From Caprella mutica (taxonomy: Eukaryota > Arthropoda > Malacostraca > Amphipoda > Caprellidae), in the NCBI GenBank assembly GCA_947561585.1, contig CANNZV010001617.1:62001-126000 (forward strand): DNA of 64,000 nt, given 5' to 3'. Positions 32,943-45,608 of this stretch are shown here, piece after piece; position 1 is the first letter of the stretch, and every line of letters begins with the position of its first letter. The notes below the pieces were generated by a model that saw only the letters and a program-made list of their open reading frames with translations, was not told the DNA's origin and made no database searches. The position numbers and the translations under genes are program-made.

Positions 32943-33916
32943 TAACAGTTTTCGCCACTAACAGTTTTCACCACTAACAGTTTTCGCCACTAACAGTTTT
33001 CACCACTAACAGTTTTCACCACTAACAGTTTTCGCCACTAACAGTTTTCACCACTAACTGTTTTCGCCACTAACAGTTTTCACCACTAACAGTTTTCACC
33101 ACTAACAGTTTTCACCACTAACAGTTTTCGCCACTAACAGTTTTCGCCACTAACAGTTTTCACCACTAACAGTTTTGGCCACTAACAGTTTTCGCCACTA
33201 ACAGTTTTCGCCACTAACAGTTTTCACCACTAACAGTTTTCGCCACTAACAGTTTTCGCCACTAACAGTTTTCGCCACTAACAGTTTTCACCACTAACAG
33301 TTTTCGCCACTAACAGTTTTCACCACTAACAGTTTTCGCCACTAAAGTTTCGCCACTGACAGTTTTTACCCCTAACAGTTTTCGCCACTAACAGTTTTCG
33401 CCACTAACAGTTTTCACCACTAACAGTTTTCACCACTAACAGTTTTCACCACTAACAGTTTTCACCACTAACAGTTTTCACCACTAACAGTTTTCACCAC
33501 TAACAGTTTTCACCACTAACAGTTTTCACCACTAACAGTTTTCACCACTAACAGTTTTCACCACTAACAGTTTTCACCACTAACAGTTTTCGCCACTAAC
33601 AGTTTTCGCCACTAACAGTTTTCACCACTAACAGTTTTGGCCACTAACAGTTTTCACCACTAACAGTTTTCACCACTAACAGTTTTCACCACTAACAGTT
33701 TTCACCACTAACAGTTTTCACCACTAACAGTTTTCACCACTAACAGTTTTCACCACTAACAGTTTTCACCACTAACAGTTTTCACCACTAACAGTTTTCG
33801 CCACTAACAGTTTTCGCCACTAACAGTTTTCACCACTAACAGTTTTGGCCACTAACAGTTTTCACCACTAACAGTTTTCACCACTAACAGTTTCCACCAC
33901 TAACAGTTTTGGCCAC
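32943..33916. repeat. 16-bp tandem array (AACAGTTTTCACCACT), about 61 copies
   Basis: Variation is nearly confined to one position (TTTTCACC versus TTTTCGCC), with rare TTTTGGCC. A block with CGCC,CGCC,CACC,GGCC followed by a long CACC run appears twice (around 33590-33650 and 33800-33850), 224-bp spacing or 14 units. This indicates segmental duplication within the array. Confidence 0.95.
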
Positions 33917-34964
33917 AGTCACCACATCGTACCTCTTTCCTCAGTGTTCCTGTCACCTGATACACTCCTCTCAGTTACGTCCATTAGTACAGTCTTTATT
34001 CCCTCTGAAACACCACACAAATACAGAATAAAGACAAAAACATGAGTGATCTATGTGCCAATAGACTTGGAGTAAAGGGTCAAAGTACTCCGTTTAACAC
34101 GACTGCTAACTGCCTATAGCGACCGGTCGCACACACATTGTTTTTCATAGAGGGGACAAAGGTACATAGAAATAATAGTAACAAATGTGTTCACTACAAG
34201 CGGCGTGTTCACTATAAAATTCACACTCCCAAATGAAATGTATTATGTTGTTTTTATTATTAAATTAGTGTTTAAATACATTTTAAAAGGCACCATAACA
34301 GCAAATAGTATAACATTAATCGTCTTCAACACTGATGTTGTAGTAAGTTATGGTGGAGCCATGGAAGATCTCCCTGGGCATTTACCCCCAGAGCATTGGG
34401 GGTGTTTTGCACAATACCGATCTAACTGCAATGTCGTGCAGATCATTAGAGTGACATTGACATTGAAAGAGTCAGTCCCTTAGGACTTACAAACTTCACT
34501 GCAATTGATGAGATGGACTCACCTCATCAATTTATCGGTAAATTCTAACCATCTTAATAAACAGTCTGGATAAGTAGAGATAAATGAATATCTAATGATT
34601 ATACATGCAAACTCAATATATTGAAGTTAACAATGACAGAAAAGTTATGGAGTGTCTTAGAAGATTAGGACAGGTTCTCTCCTCATCTTCTATGGCCCAC
34701 CATAACTCTCTGTCGAAGACATGGTGATTTACTTTGTTTCTATTTGTACATAGAGTACATATATCTGTTACTATGGGTATACATTGGAAGGAAGTTATTG
34801 GCTTTTAAAAAACAATGTGTAACACACTAATAGTTACAATTATAATTACTTCCCTCATTGTTTTTATTAAGTTTGTGTTATTTTCATAGCGTCAATTTAC
34901 CGTAAGAGATGTTATAGATGTTACAAGAAGATATGACGTTACCATGGATTAGAACAACTATTCT
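33917..34964. other. Unique sequence with an inverted repeat at 34348-34712
   Basis: AAGTTATGGTGGAGCCATGG at about 34348 is complemented by the sequence at about 34679-34712 (inverted: AGTTATGGTGGGCCATAGAA). The arms are about 30 bp at roughly 80 percent match, so this may be another decayed foldback element. The 98-codon + frame at 34187-34483 has no recognised domain. Confidence 0.4.
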
Positions 34965-35292
34965 TAGCTGTACAGTTGCTAGCTGTACAGTTGCTAGCTG
35001 TACAATTGCTAGCTGTACAATTGCTAGCTGTACAGTTGCTAGCTGTACAGTTGCTAGCTGTACAATTGCTAGCTGTACAGTTGCTAGCTGTACAATTGCT
35101 AGCTGTACAATTGCTAGCTGTACAATTGCTAGCTGTACAGTTGCTAGCTGTACAATTGCTAGCTGTACAATTGGTAGCTGTACAATTGCTAGCTGTACAA
35201 TTGCTAGCTGTACAATTGCTAGCTGTACAGTTGCTAGCTGTACAATTGCTAGCTGTACAATTGGTAGCTGTACAATTGGTAGCTGTACAATT
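34965..35292. repeat. 15-bp tandem array (AGCTGTACARTTGCT), about 22 copies
   Basis: The unit junction makes the palindromes GCTAGC and CTGTACAG. A/G at one position (ACAATT/ACAGTT) is the chief variant, plus GGTAGC in a few copies. Because the period is 15, two + frames and one minus frame are open; none is called as a gene. Confidence 0.95.
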
Positions 35293-35379
35293 CCCACTTG
35301 TTTCTCTTCAATTAGTAGAACTAATTGCCTGCTAAGTCATTCATTGACTTCATGTGTACTGGGTAACTCTCACTGTGAT

Positions 35380-38300
35380 GCACATTAATGCTATCTGCAC
35401 ATCAATGCTATCTGCACATCAATGCTATCTGCACATTAATGCTATCTGCACATCAATGCTATCTGCACATTAATGCTATCTGCACATTAATGCTATCTGC
35501 ACATCAATGCTATCTGCACATCAATGCTATCTGCACATCAATGCTATCTGCACATCAATGCTATCTGCACATCAATGCTATCTGCACATCAATGCTATCT
35601 GCACATCAATGCTATCTGCACATCAATGCTATCTGCACATCAATGCTATCTGCACATCAATGCTATCTGCACATCAATGCTATCTGCACATCAATGCTAT
35701 CTGCACATCAATGCTATCTGCACATTAATGCTATCTGCACATTAATGCTATCTGCACATTAATGCTATCTGCACATCAATGCTATCTGCACATTAATGCT
35801 ATCTGCACATCAATGCTATCTGCACATTATTGCTATCTGCACATCAATGCTATCTGCACATTAATGCTATCTGCACATTAATGCTATCTGCACATTAATG
35901 CTATCTGCACATTAATGCTATCTGCACATTAATGCTATCTGCACATTAATGCTATCTGCACATTAATGCTATCTGCACATTATTGCTATCTGCACATCAA
36001 TGCTATCTGCACATTAATGCTATCTGCACATCAATGCTATCTGCACATCAATGCTATCTGCACATCAATGCTATCTGCACATCAATGCTATCTGCACATC
36101 AATGCTATCTGCACATCAATGCTATCTGCACATCAATGCTATCTGCACATCAATGCTATCTGCACATCAATGCTATCTGCACATTAATGCTATCTGCACA
36201 TTAATGCTATCTGCACATTAATGCTATCTGCACATCAATGCTATCTGCACATTAATGCTATCTGCACATCAATGCTATCTGCACATTATTGCTATCTGCA
36301 CATCAATGCTATCTGCACATTAATGCTATCTGCACATTAATGCTATCTGCACATTAATGCTATCTGCACATTAATGCTATCTGCACATTATTGCTATCTG
36401 CACATCAATGCTATCTGCACATTAATGCTATCTGCACATTAATGCTATCTGCACATTAATGCTATCTGCACATTAATGCTATCTGCACATCAATGCTATC
36501 TGCACATTATTGCTATCTGCACATCAATGCTATCTGCACATTAATGCTATCTGCACATTAATGCTATCTGCACATTAATGCTATCTGCACATTAATGCTA
36601 TCTGCACATCAATGCTATCTGCACATTAATGCTATCTGCACATTAATGCTATCTGCACATCAATGCTATCTGCACATTAATGCTATCTGCACATTAATGC
36701 TATCTGCACATTAATGCTATCTGCACATCAATGCTATCTGCACATTAATGCTATCTGCACATTAATGCTATCTGCACATTAATGCTATCTGCACATTAAT
36801 GCTATCTGCACATTAATGCTATCTGCACATTAATGCTATCTGCACATCAATGCTATCTGCACATTAATGCTATCTGCACATCAATGCTATCTGCACATTA
36901 ATGCTATCTGCACATTAATGCTATCTGCACATCAATGCTATCTGCACATTAATGCTATCTGCACATTAATGCTATCTGCACATTAATGCTATCTGCACAT
37001 CAATGCTATCTGCACATTAATGCTATCTGCACATTAATGCTATCTGCACATTAATGCTATCTGCACATTAATGCTATCTGCACATTAATGCTATCTGCAC
37101 ATTAATGCTATCTGCACATCAATGCTATCTGCACATTAATGCTATCTGCACATCAATGCTATCTGCACATTAATGCTATCTGCACATTAATGCTATCTGC
37201 ACATCAATGCTATCTGCACATTAATGCTATCTGCACATTAATGCTATCTGCACATTAATGCTATCTGCACATTAATGCTATCTGCACATCAATGCTATCT
37301 GCACATTAATGCTATCTGCACATTAATGCTATCTGCACATCAATGCTATCTGCACATTAATGCTATCTGCACATTAATGCTATCTGCACATTAATTCTAT
37401 CTGCACATTAATGCTATCTGCACATTAATGCTATCTGCACATCAATGCTATCTGCACATTAATGCTATCTGCACATTAATGCTATCTGCACATTAATGCT
37501 ATCTGCACATTAATGCTATCTGCACATTAATGCTATCTGCACATTAATGCTATCTGCACATCAATGCTATCTGCACATTATTGCTATCTGCACATCAATG
37601 CTATCTGCACATTAATGCTATCTGCACATCAATGCTATCTGCACATTAATGCTATCTGCACATTAATGCTATCTGCACATTAATTCTATCTGCACATTAA
37701 TGCTATCTGCACATTAATGCTATCTGCACATTAATTCTATCTGCACATTAATGCTATCTGCACATTAATTCTATCTGCACATTAATGCTATCTGCACATT
37801 AATGCTATCTGCACATCAATGCTATCTGCACATTATTGCTATCTGCACATCAATGCTATCTGCACATTAATGCTATCTGCACATCAATGCTATCTGCACA
37901 TTAATGCTATCTGCACATTAATGCTATCTGCACATTAATGCTATCTGCACATCAATGCTATCTGCACATTAATGCTATCTGCACATTAATGCTATCTGCA
38001 CATTAATGCTATCTGCACATTAATGCTATCTGCACATTAATGCTATCTGCACATTAATGCTATCTGCACATCAATGCTATCTGCACATTATTGCTATCTG
38101 CACATCAATGCTATCTGCACATTAATGCTATCTGCACATCAATGCTATCTGCACATTAATGCTATCTGCACATTAATGCTATCTGCACATTAATTCTATC
38201 TGCACATCAATGCTATCTGCACATTAATGCTATCTGCACATTAATGCTATCTGCACATCAATGCTATCTGCACATTAATGCTATCTGCACATTAATGCTA

Positions 38301-39566
38301 TCTGCACATTAATGCTATCTGCACATTAATGCTATCTGCACATCAATGCTATCTGCACATTAATGCTATCTGCACATCAATGCTATCTGCACATTAATGC
38401 TATCTGCACATTAATGCTATCTGCACATCAATGCTATCTGCACATTAATGCTATCTGCACATTAATGCTATCTGCACATTAATGCTATCTGCACATTAAT
38501 GCTATCTGCACATCAATGCTATCTGCACATTAATGCTATCTGCACATTAATGCTATCTGCACATCAATGCTATCTGCACATTAATGCTATCTGCACATTA
38601 ATGCTATCTGCACATTAATTCTATCTGCACATTAATGCTATCTGCACATTAATGCTATCTGCACATCAATGCTATCTGCACATTAATGCTATCTGCACAT
38701 TAATGCTATCTGCACATTAATGCTATCTGCACATTAATGCTATCTGCACATTAATGCTATCTGCACATTAATGCTATCTGCACATCAATGCTATCTGCAC
38801 ATCAATGCTATCTGCACATTAATGCTATCTGCACATTAATGCTATCTGCACATTAATGCTATCTGCACATTAATGCTATCTGCACATTAATGCTATCTGC
38901 ACATTAATGCTATCTGCACATCAATGCTATCTGCACATTATTGCTATCTGCACATCAATGCTATCTGCACATTAATGCTATCTGCACATCAATGCTATCT
39001 GCACATTAATGCTATCTGCACATTAATGCTATCTGCACATTAATTCTATCTGCACATCAATGCTATCTGCACATTAATGCTATCTGCACATTAATGCTAT
39101 CTGCACATCAATGCTATCTGCACATTAATGCTATCTGCACATTAATGCTATCTGCACATTAATGCTATCTGCACATCAATGCTATCTGCACATTATTGCT
39201 ATCTGCACATCAATGCTATCTGCACATTAATGCTATCTGCACATCAATGCTATCTGCACATTAATGCTATCTGCACATTAATGCTATCTGCACATTATTG
39301 CTATCTGCACATTATTGCTATCTGCACATCAATGCTATCTGCACATTAATGCTATCTGCACATTAATGCTATCTGCACATTAATTCTATCTGCACATCAA
39401 TGCTATCTGCACATCAATGCTATCTGCACATTAATGCTATCTGCACATCAATGCTATCTGCACATTAATGCTATCTGCACATTAATGCTATCTGCACATT
39501 AATTCTATCTGCACATTATTGCTATCTGCACATTAATGCTATCTGCACATTAATGCTATCTGCACT
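35380..39566. repeat. 17-bp satellite-like array, about 246 copies (4.2 kb)
   Basis: Unit TCTGCACATYAATGCTA. Over four kilobases almost the only variation is C/T in CATYAATGC, with two rare markers, CATTATTGC and AATTCTATC. The markers are not random: CATTATTGC units at 37578, 37833 and 38088 are exactly 255 bp (15 units) apart, and those at 38938 and 39193 again 255 bp, with 850 bp (50 units) between the groups. This is higher-order repeat structure. No unit has frameshifts or insertions. It is non-coding. Confidence 0.97.
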
Positions 39567-41559
39567 ATACTGCTATTTAACTGTTGTACAGACTGTTAAA
39601 CAGCTAGAAACTGTAACTATCAAAATAGCTATTTAATAAATTAAAAAGCATCCCCATAAATAGTGTACCAAACATTTTGCCACTAATCAGTTACAATGTG
39701 TATGTAGTACAGGCGCACTAATATACCCCATTGTTTTTCTCGCCACATTAACTATTAAAGAGCAAATAGATAGTTAACAAAGCCAACAAGAGAGTCTCTA
39801 ATCATCACAAAATAGAAAGATGGATGCAATCACTCCTTCTAATAATTATCACTAGACAAACAACATCAGCGCCGCCTGGTGGTGAGTTCCAATAACACTC
39901 TAATTATGTAAACAGCGCCACCTATGTGTTGTCTTAACAAACTTATTACCCTCCATTACTAATCACCACCTCTTGATACCTGCAGCCAACTTAATGAAAT
40001 GTGCAAGTCCTTACCCCTACTCTGTTAGATCTGCTTAGTGAGATATCATTAAATAGTTACATCTTACTTTGCTGTTGAATAGACTGCTGTGCAAGAATTT
40101 AAATCTGCATAGAAATATTAATTTGGAACTGATGGCAATACATACTGTAGATATTGAGTCATCAAATTCCCACTTGTTCAGGGTAAAAGATCTTGTAGAG
40201 TGTTCTGTAGAGGATATTTCAAGATGTTTTAGTGAAGATGTTGTGTGTAGAGTGCCTCTGTTGCCAGAGCCAAATAAACTAGGTTTATAACCACTTAAGG
40301 GGCGCAATAAGCTCTACTCCACACACCATTCGAACACTCCATGGAATGCCTGAACACTCGGCTAAGGCTTTCGAACTGTTGTGCTTCGAATTGGGGATTT
40401 CGTGGCCTCTTCATGTGATTCAAACTTTATAATTTAGATATTGTAAGGTTAAAGATATCATAATTTGCAATTTGTAAGTCTGGAAGATTTCTAACTGGTG
40501 CTTGTCGGACGTTCGAATCTGGTAATTTAGTGTTCGAACTGGAGACTGGATGGCCCTCGTACAGTTCAAAGAAAGAGACAAACCTTTTCACCAGACACGC
40601 ACGCTGTGAATTAGGCTATCATTATTTAATTCAATATTGTACTTATTAATATAAACAACATGTTATATATATTAAAATATTATTATAGCAAACATTGAAG
40701 ATAGTGTTTGAAAACATTATAAAACATTTTTCCGTGTAATCAAAATGTGGTTTTATTTATGTATCTATCTAATCTATGACAAACAATACATTCAAATCTT
40801 GGATTATCTTTTCGTTCATATTATCTAGGCGGAATATAAATAATGCTCGAGTTTTCCGTATTCTGAGTGAAGATTTAAGCCGATCTTGTGCGGAGTCGGT
40901 AGGGTATCACCTCTCTCTCTCCTTCAATCAATACGTAAATCGCTAATAGAAATGTCAGGGCACTGCCTCCTAGAATGTGGAGTGTACCTTATCATGCAGA
41001 AAATTATATGAAAAGACAGCACTTTATTTATCTAATTAACATTTCCTCCCCTGTAAATATTTTCCTAGTTACTATCAGTTTAAAATGTTGCTAGAGGCAT
41101 CAAGTTAGGTGGTGAGGCCATGACTTTGGCAGGCTTTGCTTCGTCAGCTCTTTCGGTCCGTTTCAATTTAATGGCCAATAAAAGTAGCGAGATGATGTCA
41201 CCGAATTAACAGGCTACTAATTTATCACATTCATTAGTTTGGCTGATATAATCAACCCTTTGCCGACGACAATATTGGAACGCTTTGGTATTTTATAGAC
41301 GCGAGGTTCAATATTTGAGGCTATTGGAGACTTAATCATATCATATGAGAAATTGTTATTGGTACTTGTTAATAACAATGACTACTCTACAGTAGCCCTG
41401 TTAATTATATAATAGTTATTTATATCAATGTTCAACTCTAGAGAATGAATATTCTTTCAACTGCAACTTATTATATTCAAATAGTTTGATAATACTTTTA
41501 CTGATATAAACTATCTTGGAAAATAGAAGAAAGGATCTAAAGCCCTAATTAAGACTGGA
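39567..41559. other. Unique sequence between arrays; small unassigned frame
   Basis: GCGCCGCCTGGTGG at 39869 and CAGCGCCACCT at 39913 are CTCF-like (consensus GCCMYCTRSTGG). A 73-codon + frame at 40069-40290 ends in TAA and has ordinary protein composition (VKDLVECSVEDISRCFSEDV) but no recognised domain. The segment 40320-40560 has several TTCGAA(C/T) motifs. Confidence 0.35.
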
Positions 41560-41810
41560 GAAAAGTTTGTAATTTGATGTGAGTATAAGAGAGCTAAAAG
41601 TGTCCTTTACGATCATTCCAATTGCCTTGTTCTGGTCGTTGAAATTCAGGCCAAGTACCCCGCAAATGGCTGCCAATGTTACTATTACGGGCTCTAACAC
41701 GCCCAAAAAATGCTCCTTAACGGGTAATTTGGCGATAGGGACACACTCTGCAAACTGGCACTGGAGCGTGACAAGCTGCCTCTTTGGGAGGAGCTGTTCA
41801 AAATGATAAC
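41560..41810. promoter_or_regulatory. GC-richer island, candidate conserved non-coding element
   Basis: About 250 bp of higher-complexity sequence inside AT-rich DNA, with CCAATTGCC, AAATGGCTGCC and GGAGCGTGACAAG. A 75-codon + frame crosses it without a recognisable domain. Regulatory role is inferred only from composition and position. Confidence 0.3.
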
Positions 41811-41907
41811 TAAGTAATTAGTTGTTTATGCTATTTAATTGCAGTGATCACTCCAACACAGGCAGTGCATGTTTTGAGATATATTGGCTGTAAATGATGC
41901 TCTAAAT

Positions 41908-42161
41908 CAGTGGTTCTTGAAGTGGGGTGCGCGGTACCCCTTCATGGGGCCTGCAATGTTTTATATGTTATTATAAGTTCGGTTCTTGCTGTCACTATCA
42001 TGCAGAATATACATGGAGTACATTTGCTATTTTCTAACATCATAGTAATCAAATATATTATATTTGTATCTTTTCAATCTATTTCAATGCAATACAATGC
42101 TCAGGGGGTGCCTGAGAAATACAAGGGGTGTGCGAGAAAAATACTTTAAGAAGCACTGCAG
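41908..42161. mobile_element. hAT-type MITE, 254 bp, with target-site duplication
   Basis: The left end is CAGTGGTTCTTGAAGT and the right end, inverted, is CAGTGCTTCTTAAAGT. TCTAAAT flanks both sides (41901-41907 and 42162-42168), consistent with the 8-bp target duplication of hAT elements with one base changed. Subterminal GGGGTGCGCGGTACCCC and GGGGGTGCCTGAG match the layout of hAT MITEs found in many animals. The 79-codon + frame (41910-42149) is not transposase. The transposase source would be elsewhere. Confidence 0.8.
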
Positions 42162-42168
42162 TCTAAAT

Positions 42169-43079
42169 GATTCAGTTTTATATAAGAAAAATGTTGTTCT
42201 GCAAATGCTATTAATTGTTTAAATTATAGTTTCTTTTGTTTGTCTTTACCAATTAATCAGAGTAAAATCAAATAGAAGCGCATCTGCAATGATTCTGCCA
42301 CTGTTTACTAATTTCACATTAAAAAAGAAACTTTACTAATTGTAATGCTTGTAGATATTTTAAAATTGGTCTGGGTATTATAAAATTCTAAAATTATCTA
42401 AATGTGTTATTTAAAGTTAAAATATCTACTCTAACTATCATACTTGTTTATATTATAATACAATTGATACATTATTATTATATTTATCATTATTGATCGA
42501 CACATAGAAGTATCAAATTTGTTAATAGTATATTGCAATTGTTAAATTGTTATTATATTTATTAATATTGGCGTATAGAAGTTTGGTTTAATATACCACC
42601 AGTTATAGTTGGACTATATGGTCTACCAGTGACAACTCCTGTGTGGTAGAACTAGGTGGTCTGCTTCACTCCATTCATACCTCACTAATATAATAATGAA
42701 CCAATGTGTGAAAGAGTGAAGCCTCTTCAGTGTACCATCAGAGACCCAAAGAGCTGTGTGTCATAGCTACCTAAAGCTACACAGTATTTGTGTGGCTGTG
42801 AGGGTAACGAGCTACAAAGAACTTGGGTAATAGCCAACCAATGAGGGTTGAGAACTCTCCTTATTGGTCCACTCCAACCCTTTGGCATTGAACACGATTA
42901 CACAGGGACTGATTTTAAGCTTTTTACTCAGCTAATTAATGAAAGGCGAATAGAAGTACATTGATTTAATAATTTGCTAGTTTCCTAACTCATTCGTTGT
43001 AGGTTCCTATTTCTATATCAACTGTTAGAATTAACCTGCATGCATTTGCACATTGACTTCAATTTATCATTTCCCCATT
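42169..43079. other. AT-rich intronic or intergenic DNA
   Basis: No gene, array or clear element was recognised. The 42590-42680 segment has CCACCAGTT / AACTAGGTGG, a small inverted pair. Confidence 0.4.
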
Positions 43080-43260
43080 TGAATGCAGTCGCTTATTGGA
43101 CGAATTGAAACTTCGACAAAGGGCAGCTTGCGGCACAATGAAACAATTTCAAAAAGACGATTGGGATAAAGGACTCCGGGAGAAACTTCTGCCGACAGCT
43201 TTGACAGTTTAAACTGTCGCGACGTCTGTTTAGATTGCAATTGCGGATATAAGAAATTAG
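43080..43260. promoter_or_regulatory. Candidate regulatory element with 16-bp perfect palindrome
   Basis: High-complexity island with GACAGTTTAAACTGTC at 43203-43218 (perfect palindrome made of two TALE-type TGACAG-like halves), GACAAAGGGC (Tcf/Sox-like) at about 43116 and ATTGG/GATTGGG sites. No coding frame. Role inferred from motifs only. Confidence 0.35.
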
Positions 43261-43292
43261 GAAAGTAAAGAGAACTGTTGCGTAACTCTTCT

Positions 43293-43488
43293 GAGTAGTG
43301 AACTACTCCGTCAGTAGAAAACTACTCCGTCAGTAGAAAACTACTCCGTCAGTAGAAAACTACTCCGTGAGTTGCAAACTACTACGTGAGTTTCAATCTA
43401 CTCCGTGAGTAACAAAATACTCCGTGAGTAGCAAAATACTCCGTGAGTAGCAAACTACTCCGTGAGTAGCAAACTACTCCGTGAGTAC
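43293..43488. repeat. 18-19-bp tandem repeat (CTACTCCGTSAGTAG), about 10 copies
   Basis: Unit AACTACTCCGTCAGTAGAA drifting to CTCCGTGAGTAGCAAA. CTACTCCGTGAGTAG has imperfect dyad symmetry (CTACT...AGTAG). Confidence 0.9.
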
Positions 43489-43837
43489 AAATTCACTACT
43501 ATAAATTATGTTACTCCACATGTTCTACTTTATCAGAAATAAACATATTTTATATCTCCCATATGATACTCCGGTATAGCTCCGGTAAATGAAAAATTGG
43601 CTAATTTTAGAATGCCGTCCTTTTTTTTGCCAATATCGAGTGATGTGTTACTAATATTTTCACAAAAAACATGCAGTGTCTCCCTAAATTTTCCAATTTC
43701 TTGCCAATGCACCAGTGACCGACAGCGCTGCATTGCACCGCTAATTACCGATACACACCCTCCCCCCCCCATTGATGTTCGATTTCCGAAACTCTTATTA
43801 GTCCTTGAAACCCCAGTGCATTGCTATGCATTCGAAT

Positions 43838-44573
43838 GCTTGTATGCACCACTAGGTGTGCTGTGAGTGCTTGTATATTCCACTAGGTGTGCTGTGAGTG
43901 CTTGTATACACCACTAGGTGTGCTGTGAGTGCTTGTATACACCACTAGGTGTGCTGTGAGTGCTTGTATATACCATTAGGTGTGCTGTGAGTGCTTGTAT
44001 ACACCACTAGGTGTGCTGTGAGTGCTTGTATATACCATTAGGTGTGCTGTGAGTGCTTGTATACACCACTAGGTGTGCTGTGAGTGCTTGTATATACCAT
44101 TAGGTGTGCTGTGAGTGCTTGTATACACCACTAGGTGTGCTGTGAGTGCTTGTATACACCACTGGATGTGCTGTGAGTGCTTGTATACACCACTAGGTGT
44201 GCTGTGAGTGCTTGTATACACCACTAGGTGTGCTGTAAGTGCTTGTATACACCACTAGGTGTGCTGTGAGTGCTTGTATACACCACTAGGTGTGCTGTGA
44301 GTGCTTGTATACACCACTAGGTGTGCTGTAAGTGCTTGTATACACCTCTAGGTGTGCTGTGAGTGCTTGTATACACCACTAGGTGTGCTGTGAGTGCTTG
44401 TATACACCACTAGGTGTGCTGTAAGTGTTTGTATACACCTCTAGGTGTGCTGTGAGTGCTTGTATACACCACTAGGTGTGCTGTGAGTGCTTGTATACAC
44501 CACTAGGTGTGCTGTGAGTGCTTGTATACACCACTAGGTGTGCTGTGAGTGCTTGTATACACCTCTATAGTGT
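43838..44573. repeat. 31-bp tandem array, about 24 copies, with CTCF-like core
   Basis: Unit GCTTGTATACACCACTAGGT followed by GTGCTGTGAGT. Nearly every copy has CCACTAGGTG, the first ten positions of the CTCF consensus CCASYAGRKGGCR. Variants are TATATACCATTAGG and CACCTCTAGG. TATACCATTAGG copies alternate with TATACACCACTAGG in the first third, giving a 62-bp dimer. Confidence 0.95.
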
Positions 44574-45412
44574 GCTATGTTTCAAAATAATTTGCACCGT
44601 TAGAATGTGTGTCGTTTCTACGCATCTGCTTGTGTCACTACGAAGTACACTTTAAAATTACAAATGCAACACACTTGAGTGTGTCATACCCCTGCCAACA
44701 CACTTTTCATCAAGCGTTGTTTAGACACATTTCCCTCTAATATCAATATTTATGACGCACTTTGATGTGTCTAATAACTGTATATTGTAGGAAAGAGAAA
44801 GACTTACAGTCATTAGACCTTTTCAAAAGGAAAATAAATTGATTAAGCTTTCTAAAAAGAATTCGATATTTCACTTGCTTAAAGACATTAGATATTTACC
44901 TGTGAATTCTCTGACAAATACATTCGTAAACTATTTCATCGACTGCACTTAACTCATATTGAAACTAAAGTCTCCGTATTTTCCTTTCTCTCTCTATCTC
45001 TTCATCCATATCTCCCCGTTCCTTTCTCTCTTTCTATCTCTTCATCTATCCTTTCATCCATATCTCCCCGTTCCATTCTCTCTATCTCTCTCTCTTTATC
45101 CATATCTCCCCGTTCCTTTCTTTCTCTCCAATCTTTGTGGTGAAGGTTCAAAGCCACATCTCTCCCCCCCCCCCCAGTGACGTCAGAGAGTGCCGTGCTC
45201 TAATTGGTTGGTAGAGTTACCTAATTACCGACTGTGATTGGCTCCATTACCGCTACTGAGCAGCCTGTTCACGTACACACGGACCATAGCGCCAACCACT
45301 ACCGAAATAGAGTGCGTGAACGCGGCACTACTCCTAGCAGTGACTGTGACGGTCTTCTCTCTTCCATCTTTGCTAGGATATTTGATATGACATCAATTTG
45401 ATGCTAGGACTC
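44574..45412. other. Unique sequence leading into a GC-rich island
   Basis: A pyrimidine-rich stretch (CTCTCTATCTCTTCATCCAT repeats) lies at 44975-45135. The island after it is listed separately. Confidence 0.5.
45175..45370. promoter_or_regulatory. GC-rich island with CRE and CCAAT-type motifs
   Basis: Perfect CRE palindrome TGACGTCA at 45178-45185, ATTGG at 45205 and 45237, TAATTACC homeodomain-type site at 45223, and high CpG content relative to flanks (GTGAACGCGGCAC). It resembles the gene B promoter region in composition and could be an alternative promoter or enhancer. No downstream exon could be tied to it. Confidence 0.35.
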
Positions 45413-45608
45413 TGATATTGAGGCGATATTGCCACGTGATATTGAGGCGATATTGCCACATGATAGTAAGGTGATATTGCCACGTGATAGCAAAGTGATA
45501 TTGCCACGTGATAGCAAAGTGATATTGCCACATGATAGCAAGTTGATATCACCACATGATAGCAATTGATATGACTACATGATAGCAAGGTGATATCACC
45601 ACATGATA
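45413..45608. repeat. 24-bp tandem repeat, about 8 copies
   Basis: Unit GATATTGCCACGTGATAGCA plus AAGT. The first copies carry TTGAGGC in place of AGCAAAG. Several units include the E-box CACGTG. A 79-codon minus frame is an artefact of the period. Confidence 0.9.

Noticed and set aside
40500..40545. GTTCGAATC as a tRNA B-box
   Set aside because: No A-box at the proper distance and no foldable cloverleaf.
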